From NCBI GenBank assembly GCA_022799175.1, contig JAAWNY010000005.1:1-64000 (forward strand): 64,000 nucleotides of DNA, read 5' to 3'. The translations under genes and the position numbers were made by a program. Under the pieces are notes generated by a model that did not search any database, had not been told where the DNA came from, and was given only the letters and a program-made list of their open reading frames with translations. Origin of the DNA: Lachnospiraceae bacterium. GTDB taxonomy: Bacteria; Bacillota; Clostridia; Lachnospirales; Lachnospiraceae. Below, piece by piece: positions 10,352 through 20,282 of the stretch. Every line of letters begins with the position of its first letter. Position 1 is the stretch's first letter.

Positions 10352-10557
10352 TCTGTCAGCTCCTTCTCTGAAATTCCTGTTTCTTCTTTTAAAATTCCTG
10401 TTTCTTCCTTAACTTAAAGAATGTAAATATTCTGTCTAATTTGGCATTCAATCGCAAGAAAGAACATTTGTTCTTCCTCATTTTATCATAATTGTTGATG
10501 GATTACAAGTCATTTTCGAACATTTGTTTTATTTCCATCTTATCCGAAAAACAAAAA

Positions 10558-10590
10558 CCCACCGCCCGGAACATTTCTCCGGGCGGCGGG
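10558..10590 (-). terminator. Rho-independent terminator downstream of citF
   Basis: cccaccgcccgga / tccgggcggcggg stem followed by tttttgttttt on the minus strand. Confidence 0.85.
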
Positions 10591-10616
10591 CTCTCACTTC
10601 ATCGACCCTGTCCGAC

Positions 10617-12179
10617 TTACTCTACAAATTCATATTCCTTAATCTCTCGCACCACATCTAGCACCGTTCCATCACGGCTTTCAATAATCCCTACCACCCG
10701 CTCGCCAAACTGCACTGGATCTGGCTCACCGACAATGGCATATGCCTTATCCCGTAACTCCTCGATCGTACAAAACGGCAACTTCACATCTTTCATACAT
10801 GCGATCAAATCCTGCCTTCGAGGATTAATCGCAATGCCATAATCTGTGATTACCACATCCACGGTCTCCCCCGGCGTAGTTACCGTAGTCACATGGGTAC
10901 AAATAGCCGGAATTCTCCCCTGCAAAAGCGGTGCAATTACAATAGTACATTTAGCCCCGGCTGCCGTATCCGGATGGCCGCCTTGGGCGCCGGTAATCAT
11001 TCCGTCCGATCCAACCACCACATTGCAGTTAAAATTTACATCTACCTCCAAGGAAGCCAGGATCACGAAATCCAGTTTATTGACATAAGCGCCCTTATTA
11101 AATGGATCTGCATACTCCGAAGCAGAAATCTCAATATGATTGGGGTTGGACTTAATCGACTCGATCGCACCCATATCAAAATCTTGAGTATCCACAATCT
11201 TGTGGATCAACCCTTTGGCCAGCAAGTTACACATCGGCGTGGTGATGCCACCCAACCCCAATCCCATGTGAATGCCTCTCTCTTCCATTATTTTCCCGAG
11301 AGAAATGGTCGAGGCAATAGAAGCGCCACCCACTCCCGTCTGATAGGAAAACCCTTCCTTAAAATATGGTGTATGGATCACAAACTGTGTGCAATAGTCT
11401 GCCATCATAATCTTTCGTACATCTGTGGTTGGTTTCGCAGCTCCCGTAGCAATCTTCGCTGGATTGCCAATCTCATCCACCACACACACATAATCCACCT
11501 GAGTCATGGAAATGCTAGCCGGAATGTTGGGAAACGGCACCAGACAGTCCGTGATTGCCACCACTTTATCCGCATACTGGGCATCTACCATGGCATAAGA
11601 CAACACACCACAGTCACTTTTTCCACCATTGGCTCGCATATTACCATATTCATCGCATGTCGGAGTTCCGATAAAAGCGATGTCAATGTGCACTTCCCCC
11701 GATTCAATCGCCCGCACTCGTCCACCATGCGAACGCATAATAGCCAAATTCTGCAATTTTCCAGTAGAAATGGCTTCCCCGATCTTTCCACGTACTCCGG
11801 ATGACTGAATTCCAACAATGGTTCCATCCTCAATGTAAGGAACAATCGGATCATTGGCTTTTCCCAGAGAACTGGCACAAATAGTCAGTCCCTTAACCCC
11901 CATGTTGTGTATTTCTTCCATCACCATATTTACTACATAATCACCCTCACGAAAATGATGATGGAAAGAGATGACCATATTATCCTTAATCTCACATTTC
12001 GTCAGTGCTTCGCGGATATCTTTCACCATTTTGCTGCGTTTTGGGTCCATCATTGTACGAGCCTTAGGAGCCGCCTTGGTATATTCATAATTATCAAAGG
12101 CATAAGCTCCTTGAAATACTTCCTTGCCTGTTGCCTGTAATACCTCTTCCGGGATTTCTCTACCTACTGCATTTATCAT
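10617..12179 (-). CDS. citF: Citrate lyase alpha subunit (citrate CoA-transferase)
   Basis: MINAVGREIPEEVLQ..., SFHHHFREGDYVVNMVMEEI, GLTICASSLGKAND, GLGLGGITTPMCNLLAKGLIHKIVDTQDFD; start trimmed to MINAVG. Confidence 0.95.
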   Translation of the reverse strand: MINAVGREIPEEVLQATGKEVFQGAYAFDNYEYTKAAPKARTMMDPKRSKMVKDIREALTKCEIKDNMVISFHHHFREGDYVVNMVMEEIHNMGVKGLTICASSLGKANDPIVPYIEDGTIVGIQSSGVRGKIGEAISTGKLQNLAIMRSHGGRVRAIESGEVHIDIAFIGTPTCDEYGNMRANGGKSDCGVLSYAMVDAQYADKVVAITDCLVPFPNIPASISMTQVDYVCVVDEIGNPAKIATGAAKPTTDVRKIMMADYCTQFVIHTPYFKEGFSYQTGVGGASIASTISLGKIMEERGIHMGLGLGGITTPMCNLLAKGLIHKIVDTQDFDMGAIESIKSNPNHIEISASEYADPFNKGAYVNKLDFVILASLEVDVNFNCNVVVGSDGMITGAQGGHPDTAAGAKCTIVIAPLLQGRIPAICTHVTTVTTPGETVDVVITDYGIAINPRRQDLIACMKDVKLPFCTIEELRDKAYAIVGEPDPVQFGERVVGIIESRDGTVLDVVREIKEYEFVE

Positions 12180-12180
12180 G

Positions 12181-13083
12181 TTACAGATCCCCCTCATATA
12201 CACCTGATGCCTTCGCCAAAGCGATTGTCCTCTTAGCTCCGTCGTAGAATGCAATATCAATCATCTTGCCGTCCACAGTAAATACCCCGATTCCCAGTGC
12301 TTTTTTCTCCTCGATCTCCCGAACCACCTTTTCTGCAAAGATAATTTCCTTCTGACTAGGAGTGAAAATTTGATGGACAATATCGATCTGTCGCGGATTG
12401 ACCAAAGACTTACCATCAAATCCCATCATTTTGATCATCCGGACTTCTTCTTCAAACACATCCATGGCATCCAGATTTGTAAATACCGTATCCCAGCACT
12501 GTACTCCTGCTGCCCGGGCGGCAATGATCATCTGTTGCCGTGCGCCCTGCAGCTCCACTCCGGTTCCTGTAATCACAGTCTGCAAATCTTTTGTATAATC
12601 CCCACCGCTTAAAGCAATGCCAATCAAACGATCGGAAGACTCACAAACTTCTAATGCGTGCAGCACTCCCTTACAAGATTCCAGCGCCGCCATCAAAAGC
12701 GTCGAACCCTTCGGCCGGCCAAACTCCTGCTCTGCTGCCAATACATGTTCTTCCACAACTTGTACATCCTTCGCACTCTCTGTCTTCGCAATCCGGATCG
12801 TATCAGCTCCCCCAGCCACACAAACCCGGATATCCTCTTTCCAGTGAGGCGTATCCAATCCATTAATGCGTACCACTCGCTCCACTCCGCGGTAATCGAT
12901 CTCCTGCAAAGCATGGAACAGCGAATATCTGGCAGCATCTTTCTGGTTCTCCGCCACAGCATCCTCCAGATCCAACATAATAGAATCCGGTTTATAAATA
13001 TAAGGATCCTTGATTAGTCCTGGCTTTTGACAGTTTAAAAACATCATCGATCGTCTTAATCTTTTTTTATAGGGATGACTCAT
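12181..13083 (-). CDS. citE: Citrate lyase beta subunit
   Basis: KRLRRSMMFLNCQKPGLIKDPYIYKPDSIMLDLEDAVAENQKDAAR..., RVVRINGLDTPHW; HpcH/HpaI aldolase-like fold; between citF and citD. Confidence 0.95.
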   Translation of the reverse strand: MSHPYKKRLRRSMMFLNCQKPGLIKDPYIYKPDSIMLDLEDAVAENQKDAARYSLFHALQEIDYRGVERVVRINGLDTPHWKEDIRVCVAGGADTIRIAKTESAKDVQVVEEHVLAAEQEFGRPKGSTLLMAALESCKGVLHALEVCESSDRLIGIALSGGDYTKDLQTVITGTGVELQGARQQMIIAARAAGVQCWDTVFTNLDAMDVFEEEVRMIKMMGFDGKSLVNPRQIDIVHQIFTPSQKEIIFAEKVVREIEEKKALGIGVFTVDGKMIDIAFYDGAKRTIALAKASGVYEGDL

Positions 13084-13379
13084 CGGATCACACCTCCCCA
13101 GGGAAGATTTTCTGTTATATCATTCGAACGATACACGGCACACTCCACGCGCGCCTTTAAGGTACAGTCCAAGGCCCCTTTATCCACTACTGTCACCTTA
13201 GCATTTTCCACCTCCAACCGTTTCAGAGTATCCAAAATTATCGCCCGAATCTGTTTTCCAAATTGGTGAATCACACTACTTTCAATGGAAAGCTCAATCA
13301 TGCCATTTCCCGGTTCTATCGTCACCTGAGCATCGCTCGACTCCAGAGTACCTGCCATAGCCGCTTTTTTGATCTCCAT
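13080..13379 (-). CDS. citD: Citrate lyase acyl carrier protein (gamma subunit)
   Basis: MEIKKAAMAGTLESSDAQVTIEPGNGMIELSIESSVIHQFGKQIRAIILDTL; 4-nt overlap with citE. Confidence 0.94.
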   Translation of the reverse strand: MEIKKAAMAGTLESSDAQVTIEPGNGMIELSIESSVIHQFGKQIRAIILDTLKRLEVENAKVTVVDKGALDCTLKARVECAVYRSNDITENLPWGGVIR

Positions 13380-13598
13380 GTCTTTCCTCCTCCTTATCCA
13401 TAAAATCCATTGATAAAAGTGTATCATGTTCCATTCTATTATTCAAATACATATCTAATTATACAAGAAATAGGCAAAATCTTATTACCAACCCTTTACT
13501 ATTCTCTGCATCTTATGCTATCATAAAATCAAATTCTTAAAATAAGACACACAATACCGGACATATTTTTACAGGTATTTCAAAAGGGAGGACTGCAC

Positions 13599-14507
13599 AT
13601 GAATATTAAACATGTACAATATATGCTGACCGTATTACAAGAAGGCAGTATCACCAATGCTGCCAAAAAACTTTACATCTCTCAGCCTTCCTTAAGTCAG
13701 ATGATCAAGCTAGTAGAAAACAATCTGGGCACACCGATCTTCAATCGCAATACAGAACCCATCACGCTCACTTATGCCGGACAACGTTACATCGATGCCG
13801 GCAGACAGGTCCTCACAATCAACGAGAACCTGAAAAAAGAAATCGAGGAAATCACCCACGAGGATCACGGAAAATTCCGTCTGGGTATTCCTATTCAACG
13901 CGGTATGCAGGTCCTTCCCTATGTATTACCTAAATTTTTTGCCAAATATCCTCATGTGGATATTGAATTGGTGGAATCTGGTTCCACCGAAACAGAAAAG
14001 CTATTACTGGAAGGCAAGGTGGATATCACCTGCATGACCACCATCCCCCGCTATGAAGAATTACAATATATTTTGATCGAGAATGAGGAACTGGTTCTTT
14101 TGACCAGTAAAAACACAGATCTGGCCTATCGAATCCCCAATGGCACTCCCATCTCCATTCTGGAGGCCAAAAATGAAAGCTTTATCTCCAATAAAGTTGG
14201 CCACAGTGTTCGGGCAATTCAAGATAATTTATTTGCTGCTCACAATATTTCTCCCAAAATTCTTTTGGAAACTGCCAGTATTGAAATCGAGAAAAAAGTT
14301 ACTATTGCCTGTAACGCGGTTATGATTTGCCCCCTCAATTACATCGAGAAAGATGAAAATTTCCGTTCTCAGGCTCATATCTATCCCCTGAAGGATATTG
14401 ACAGCAAACGACACTGTTATATTTGTCACCGCAAAGATCTTTACCTTGCTAAATATATGCGTGACTTTATCCGCATTCTTTCGGAAGTGGAAAACCCATT
14501 TTTGTAA
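13599..14507 (+). CDS. LysR-family transcriptional regulator
   Basis: N-terminal wHTH MNIKHVQYMLTVLQEGSITNAAKKLYISQPSLSQMIKLVENNLGTPIFNRN; divergent from citDEF. Confidence 0.93.
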   Translation: MNIKHVQYMLTVLQEGSITNAAKKLYISQPSLSQMIKLVENNLGTPIFNRNTEPITLTYAGQRYIDAGRQVLTINENLKKEIEEITHEDHGKFRLGIPIQRGMQVLPYVLPKFFAKYPHVDIELVESGSTETEKLLLEGKVDITCMTTIPRYEELQYILIENEELVLLTSKNTDLAYRIPNGTPISILEAKNESFISNKVGHSVRAIQDNLFAAHNISPKILLETASIEIEKKVTIACNAVMICPLNYIEKDENFRSQAHIYPLKDIDSKRHCYICHRKDLYLAKYMRDFIRILSEVENPFL

Positions 14508-14590
14508 ATCCAGATCCAATGATATCAAAAGAGCAGCGCAATCCTCCGCGCTGCCCTTCATTCGTGTCCGCCATTTTCCTATTAAAACAG

Positions 14591-16090
14591 CTACGCTTCT
14601 TTCTTCTTTGTAATAAACGGCTTTACAAACGGATACAGCAGCATGATCACACAGGCTGTCATAATCACCGCAGTAATTGGCTTTGTAAAAATCTGAACCA
14701 GGCTGCCGTTGGTCAAGGTATAAGCACGGCGGAAGTTAGATTCACACATCTGTCCCAGGACCAGTCCCAGAACAAGGGCGGCTGAATTGTATCCCAGTTT
14801 TACAAACATATAGCCAATAATACCAGCACCTGCCATCAACACCACATCGCCAGTATTGTTATTCAAAGCATAAGCCCCGATCGCTGCCAGCATGACGATC
14901 ACCGGTCCCAACACACTGTAAGGAACTGCCAGAATCTTGGCAAACACTTTTGCCACTCCCATCGCCACAATAACCATAACAATATTGGTAAGAAGCATGG
15001 AGCCAAACACACTGGCCAGATATTCCGGCTGTGTCTTTATCAGCATCGGACCGATCTGCACCCCTTTGATCACCAGTGCAGTCATCATGATTGCTGCCGC
15101 GTTTCCCCCCGGAATCCCCAGGGAAAGAAGAGGTACCATAGAACCGCCGGTAGCAGCATTATTTGCTGCCTCCGATACCACAATTCCGTCCGGAACGCCT
15201 GTTCCCAACTTTTCCGGATGTTTGGATACCTTTTTCTCAATTGCATAAGATAGGAAAGAGGCAATTGTGGCTCCTGCCCCTGGAAGAATTCCAACAACTG
15301 TACCCAATATCGATGCCCGTAACATAGGAATCTTTGTCTCCCATAACTCAGCAAAACTAGGCAACACCGTCTTCATCTTACCATTGCTCTCGGATTCCTC
15401 CGCTCCATCAATCTTCTTTTGCTTTACCGTCTGCTTCAACACTTCCGTAACTGCAAACAGACCGATCATCACTGGTATCATCTCAATACCGGAAAGCAAT
15501 GTAGAATTTCCCCAGGTAAAACGAGCGATCCCTAACATCGGGTCCATGCCCACACAAGCCAGCAAAAGTCCCAGCAAACCAGAGATCAAAGTTTTGACAA
15601 TGTTTCCGCTATCCAAGCAGGAAAGCACGGAAAGTCCCAAAAAAGATACTGCAAATAATTCTGACGGACCAAACTTCAATGCCACAGCAGAAAGCTGCGG
15701 TGAAATCAGCGCCATCGCAAAAGCCGCAATCAAGCCACCCACTGCGGAAGCCACCAGCGAAAAACCCAGTGCCTTTCCCGCCTCACCCCGCTGTGCCATC
15801 GGATATCCATCGAAAGTCGTAGGTGCACTGGAAGGGGTTCCTGGTATGCGGAACAAAATAGCCGTGATACCGCCACCTGTGATCGACGCACAGTACACCG
15901 CCACCAAAAATGCAATGGCAATCACCGGATTCATGGCATAGGCAAAAGGCAAAGCCAACGCCACTGCCATTGAAGCACTGACTCCTGGCATTGCACCAAA
16001 GATTACACCCAATATCGTTCCTGCGGTAATCAGCAAGAAGGTAGAAGGTGTAAGAACGATTTTTAAACCAGTAAATAATGTACTAAACAT
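14591..16090 (-). CDS. tctA: Tripartite tricarboxylate transporter, large membrane subunit (TctA)
   Basis: GTILGVIFGAMPGVSASMAVALALPFAYAMNPVIAIAFLVAVYCASITGGGITAILFRIPGTPSSAPTTFDGYPMAQRGEAGKALG is the TctA signature. Confidence 0.94.
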   Translation of the reverse strand: MFSTLFTGLKIVLTPSTFLLITAGTILGVIFGAMPGVSASMAVALALPFAYAMNPVIAIAFLVAVYCASITGGGITAILFRIPGTPSSAPTTFDGYPMAQRGEAGKALGFSLVASAVGGLIAAFAMALISPQLSAVALKFGPSELFAVSFLGLSVLSCLDSGNIVKTLISGLLGLLLACVGMDPMLGIARFTWGNSTLLSGIEMIPVMIGLFAVTEVLKQTVKQKKIDGAEESESNGKMKTVLPSFAELWETKIPMLRASILGTVVGILPGAGATIASFLSYAIEKKVSKHPEKLGTGVPDGIVVSEAANNAATGGSMVPLLSLGIPGGNAAAIMMTALVIKGVQIGPMLIKTQPEYLASVFGSMLLTNIVMVIVAMGVAKVFAKILAVPYSVLGPVIVMLAAIGAYALNNNTGDVVLMAGAGIIGYMFVKLGYNSAALVLGLVLGQMCESNFRRAYTLTNGSLVQIFTKPITAVIMTACVIMLLYPFVKPFITKKKEA

Positions 16091-16107
16091 ACGTTACACC
16101 TCCTTTT

Positions 16108-16608
16108 CTAAAATGGTAACAACATCTCAAAGAACAGCGCGAATTCCCGGAACGGGCCCACGCCTCTGGCCAACATGATATCCAGCGCTCCCTGAAAAAT
16201 CACATAGAGAACCGCCGTAATTGCCAGAGAACGAATCACCAACAGTGGGATTCTTCTCTCCCCCAGCAGAAAACCATAAGCAATCAAAAACAGCAAACAA
16301 TCTGGAATAAAACCAATTGTAGCCATCAAAAGCGCCATCACTGCCACCAAAATAATCCCGATAAACAGCTTACTCTTGACAAATTCTCCCAGATTCAGTT
16401 CCCCCATGATGCTGCTCTTACTTCCCTTCTGTGCCTTTAAGCTGTTGACGATATTCACCGCCAGCAGTATGATCATCAGTACCAGAATAATCCTCGGCCA
16501 GAAGGCGGCTCCCAACTCCGTGGGAGTCGCCGCAGGAGACTCTGCTCCTACCAGGAAAAAGCAGTAGATACAAAATATTGCTAAAATAACGGAAAAAATA
16601 ATATCCAA
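16108..16608 (-). CDS. tctB: Tripartite tricarboxylate transporter, small membrane subunit (TctB)
   Basis: Four predicted TM segments, size, and position between tctA and tctC. Confidence 0.85.
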   Translation of the reverse strand: MDIIFSVILAIFCIYCFFLVGAESPAATPTELGAAFWPRIILVLMIILLAVNIVNSLKAQKGSKSSIMGELNLGEFVKSKLFIGIILVAVMALLMATIGFIPDCLLFLIAYGFLLGERRIPLLVIRSLAITAVLYVIFQGALDIMLARGVGPFREFALFFEMLLPF

Positions 16609-16648
16609 GTTATTCCTACCACCTTTCTACCTTTCGTTTACTCGTTCT

Positions 16649-17632
16649 TTATTTGCCGAAAAGTTCCGTCAGATCCTTATAATCCGCATCCCAGGCCGCC
16701 TTGAAATCTGCCGTATTCATCCAACCCTGTCTCTGATCCAGGCCCTCTTGTTTCGCCCAGTTCTGGAAATCATCGCTGGCAATTGCCTTTTCTGCTGCTG
16801 CTTCAAATGCTTTGATTGCAGCTTCCGGAGTTCCTTCGGTATAGAAAATACCACGAGACGGCCCAAAGAAACAATCCAACCCAACTTCTTTTGCACATTC
16901 CACATTTTCCATACCAGCTAGGCTCAGTCTCTCCTCCGTACAAGACAGAATCACCTTCATATCGCCAGAAGCAACCATAGCAGAAACCTCAGCCGGACCC
17001 ACACAAGCCAGATCCACATGTCCGCCGATCACATCTGCATTGAGCTGGGAACCTTCGGTATAGGCAACCGGTTCAACCGTACCGCCAAAACCAGCTTCCA
17101 CACAAGCCGCATCCAGACCGGTAATAGTCATTACCCCACATTTAACCTTACCTGGATTTGCCGCGATATAATCGGTCAACTCCTGATAATTGTTGTACGG
17201 TGAGGAAGCGCCAGTCACAAAAATGTTACAGTCATGTACCATCTGACAAAGCGGATTGATCTTACCATACACGTCATAATCCGTAGCGCCAGAAATCTGT
17301 GCCAGCATAGGAGACGGAGTACACATCAAATAGGTATAACCGTCTGCTGGCTGACTGCAGGCAAACTCCACACCCGTAACACCGCCTGCACCAGACTTAT
17401 TATTTACCACCACCGAAACGCCAAGTTCCTTCTCCAGTGCGGTGGCAAATGTTCTGACCGTGGTATCGGCGCCGCCGCCTGTGCCCCAGGGACAAATAAT
17501 CTCAACCTTCCGCTCCCACTTCCACTCTCCATTGTCCGCCGCCTTAGAGCCGGAACCAGAATTACCACAACCAGCCAAAGTCGTAATCGCCAGTGCAGAT
17601 ACCATAGTCAATGCCAACCACCTTTTCTTCAT
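16649..17632 (-). CDS. tctC: Tripartite tricarboxylate transporter substrate-binding lipoprotein (TctC/Bug)
   Basis: Lipobox LAGCGNSG; VEIICPWGTGGGADTTVRTFATALEKELGVSVVVNNKSGAGGVTGVEFACSQPADGYTYL is the Bug/TctC signature. Confidence 0.94.
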   Translation of the reverse strand: MKKRWLALTMVSALAITTLAGCGNSGSGSKAADNGEWKWERKVEIICPWGTGGGADTTVRTFATALEKELGVSVVVNNKSGAGGVTGVEFACSQPADGYTYLMCTPSPMLAQISGATDYDVYGKINPLCQMVHDCNIFVTGASSPYNNYQELTDYIAANPGKVKCGVMTITGLDAACVEAGFGGTVEPVAYTEGSQLNADVIGGHVDLACVGPAEVSAMVASGDMKVILSCTEERLSLAGMENVECAKEVGLDCFFGPSRGIFYTEGTPEAAIKAFEAAAEKAIASDDFQNWAKQEGLDQRQGWMNTADFKAAWDADYKDLTELFGK

Positions 17633-17697
17633 ACTCTCATTCTCCTTTTTTTATTTTGCCTGTTTTTCTTATTCTCTCAAACAGGTTGATAGCTCTT

Positions 17698-17726
17698 ATT
17701 ATAACCACTTTCCAGAAAAATGGCAA
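17698..17726 (-). promoter_or_regulatory. Predicted tctCBA promoter
   Basis: Minus strand TTGCCA (17721-17726), 17-nt spacer, TATAAT (17698-17703); phased A-tracts upstream. Confidence 0.7.
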
Positions 17727-17837
17727 GTGGTTTTTGTATATTTTTTACATTTTTTCTTCAATTTTCACCTTTATAATTGTGCACTTATACTATATATAAC
17801 AAAAAACCTATGCATCAAAACCTTGACATATAAAAAA

Positions 17838-17890
17838 GAAGCTGTCAAAAGCTAATACTTATCTAAATAGCATTGGCTTTTGGCAGCTTC
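17838..17890 (-). terminator. Rho-independent terminator downstream of the NlpC/P60 gene
   Basis: gaagctgtcaaaagc (17838-17852) / gcttttggcagcttc (17876-17890) with T-tract on the minus strand. Confidence 0.88.
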
Positions 17891-17939
17891 TTTTTTTCTA
17901 TCTTGTGCAAACTATTTTATTCCTTGTTACCCTATGTTT

Positions 17940-19583
17940 TTAATTTAAAAATCTGCGTATCGTCTTCGGTCTTCGGTAATTCCAAGTAGAAATCTTGATG
18001 CCGCTCCGACGGCTGGCCGCATGTACAATCTGACCATTACCAATATACATCGCCACATGATTCACCACGCCACTACTGTTAGTATAGAAAATCAAATCGC
18101 CTGGCAACATCTCACTTGAAGTGACTGCTCGCCCTGCTTTGGCCTGTTCTCTGGAGGTTCTAGGAAGACTCACGCCAGCCGCATTTCGCAATACATATTG
18201 CACAAATCCGGAACAGTCCGCCCCCGTATTGGGATTCGTACCACCCCAGACATAACGGTTGCCAACAAATTGCAAAGCATAATTAACCACCTTACTGCGC
18301 AAAGCCGCCTGCTGGTTAGCACGTTCCTCCACCGGTGAAAATTTAATCGCCTCAGTCAGAGCATAGCGCACTTCCACATTATTATCCCTGGTAGCAATAA
18401 ATGCTTTGTCCGAAGATTCTCCATCCTCACTGTCACCGGTATCCAGCTCGATCTGAACCCAGCCGTCCAACTGATCCAGGACCATATAACGATCTTCTTT
18501 CGATATCTGTGTCCAAATCCTAGCGCTTGTGGTGGGTTCCGAACGAACATTTAAACGATCTGTATTTACAATCGCCATCAGGGTTGCCGACTCCAACGCC
18601 AGATCCCTCGCCTCCTGCCCAACTGCCACATACTCAGACTCTGCTGTAATATAACCAGTAATCGGACCGGATTTCACCTTATACCAACCATCCAAAGTCT
18701 CAAGGATCTCTCCTGCCGCCTTACCAGGAAATTTACCAATAATATTTGTATCATTCTCTGTACTAGGACTACTCCGGATATTCAGATAGCTGTCAACCTT
18801 GGAAATCACCAAATGATCATACTGATTCAGTGCCATAGCCCGCAAATCTAGCTTCCTTGCTTCATTCAACGCATACTTTACCGTCACATAATCTGCTGAA
18901 ATATAGCCTTCCTCAATCCGAATCCAGCCTTCCAACTCTTCCAGCACCGGATACCGCTCATGAATCAGTGCTTGAGCCACGACATTCGTCGCATCTTCCT
19001 TATTGGGCTCCGAACGGATATTCAGCTTTTCCGTGTTGACTTCCGCCATCTGCCCCACCTGAGCCAAGGCTTCTTCACGTGCCTCCGGACCACGGATCAC
19101 ATAGCGATTGTGAATATATCCCTCAATCCCGCCGGAAGTGATATGGCACCATTCTCCCTCTGTATCAAGAATCTCACAAGCGCTGTTTTGCTGCAGCTTG
19201 CCGATGATCTTGCCATTCGACCCCGGCGTCTCCCGAACGTTCAGATAGCCAGCTACCTGCACAAGTCCCAAATTTTCATAGCTTTCAATAACCGCCTGCT
19301 TCTCTCTCAATAACTCTTGACGCTGCAGCTCTTCTTCCGACAACGTAGATTCGATAAACATCGTGGTCTCTGGAATCGATTCCTGCTGCACAGCCAAGGC
19401 TTCCTGTTCCTCGGCAGACTGACGGTTGAGCAAAGCACGGCCCAAAAATGTGGCAGAAAGCAGAACCACCACACCAGCTGCTAGCAAGAGATAGCGTTGA
19501 TCCAAAAAGCGGTTTTTTCTTTTGCGAGATCGATTGGAAAACTTTATATGCTCTCTAGAACGATACTTTTTTTTATTCGGCAT
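17940..19583 (-). CDS. Multi-SH3b-domain NlpC/P60 cell-wall endopeptidase
   Basis: N-terminal TM, repeated SH3b motifs (YLNVRETPGSNGKIIGKL; LNIRSEPNKEDATNVVAQ; YLNIRSSPSTENDTNIIGK; LNVRSEPTTSARIWTQ), C-terminal NlpC/P60 (GNRYVWGGTNPNTGADCSGFVQYVLRNAAGVSLPRTSREQA...NHVAMYIGNGQIVHAASR). Confidence 0.92.
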   Translation of the reverse strand: MPNKKKYRSREHIKFSNRSRKRKNRFLDQRYLLLAAGVVVLLSATFLGRALLNRQSAEEQEALAVQQESIPETTMFIESTLSEEELQRQELLREKQAVIESYENLGLVQVAGYLNVRETPGSNGKIIGKLQQNSACEILDTEGEWCHITSGGIEGYIHNRYVIRGPEAREEALAQVGQMAEVNTEKLNIRSEPNKEDATNVVAQALIHERYPVLEELEGWIRIEEGYISADYVTVKYALNEARKLDLRAMALNQYDHLVISKVDSYLNIRSSPSTENDTNIIGKFPGKAAGEILETLDGWYKVKSGPITGYITAESEYVAVGQEARDLALESATLMAIVNTDRLNVRSEPTTSARIWTQISKEDRYMVLDQLDGWVQIELDTGDSEDGESSDKAFIATRDNNVEVRYALTEAIKFSPVEERANQQAALRSKVVNYALQFVGNRYVWGGTNPNTGADCSGFVQYVLRNAAGVSLPRTSREQAKAGRAVTSSEMLPGDLIFYTNSSGVVNHVAMYIGNGQIVHAASRRSGIKISTWNYRRPKTIRRFLN

Positions 19584-19751
19584 GTTTTTTCTCCTTGGAG
19601 TAAAGAGGATTCAAATATGGAGATTGTACCACATTTTTCTTCTATTTTCGATACTGTAATGAAAAAAAACATAAAACAAATTATTAAAATTCTATTACAA
19701 AACGTGACAGCCCGGCCAATCGGAACTGTCACCGCCAAACTACTGATTCAA

Positions 19752-20282
19752 TTATCCTAAAATAAGCCCCAGCACTGCCGCAAACAATATGGTCTTTGGT
19801 ATGGAAAACTTTCCCTTAATCAATACGCTCCCACTAATCAGCGCAATCCCTATTTGTTTCCAGGCAATCATTCCATTTCCCGGCAAAAAGGTCGTGATTC
19901 CCAAGGTAACAGCAGCAGCAGCTAACATCCCCATACTAGCCGGACGCACTCCCCGCATAGCGCTTTCTAAAAATTTATTCCCCTTGAGACGAAAAATAAA
20001 ATGTGCCGCCGCCATAGAAAGCGTCAAAGATGGCATCATCACTCCCAGACTTGCACACAATGCACCAGATATGCCTGCCGCGCGCAATCCAACAAAAGTT
20101 GCACAATTGATTCCTAACGATCCTGGTGTCATCTCGGCAACGGCTACAATGTCCATAACTTCGGATGCCGTCATCCAGCCATATTTTAGAACTTCATCAT
20201 TGATTACGGGAATCATAGTCATGCCGCCAAAACTACAGAAACCAATTTTCATAAATGATAAAAACAGCCTAAGATACGTCAT
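19752..20282 (-). CDS. Chromate transporter family protein (half-size ChrA)
   Basis: LFLSFMKIGFCSFGGMTMIPVINDEVLKYGWMTASEVMDIVAVAEMTPGSLGINCATFVG. Confidence 0.88.
   Translation of the reverse strand: MTYLRLFLSFMKIGFCSFGGMTMIPVINDEVLKYGWMTASEVMDIVAVAEMTPGSLGINCATFVGLRAAGISGALCASLGVMMPSLTLSMAAAHFIFRLKGNKFLESAMRGVRPASMGMLAAAAVTLGITTFLPGNGMIAWKQIGIALISGSVLIKGKFSIPKTILFAAVLGLILG

Noticed and set aside
10893-11804. 303-aa plus-strand ORF antisense to citF
   Set aside because: Antisense shadow of citF; no RBS or family motif.
15267-15941. 224-aa plus-strand ORF antisense to tctA
   Set aside because: Antisense shadow of a strong TctA CDS.
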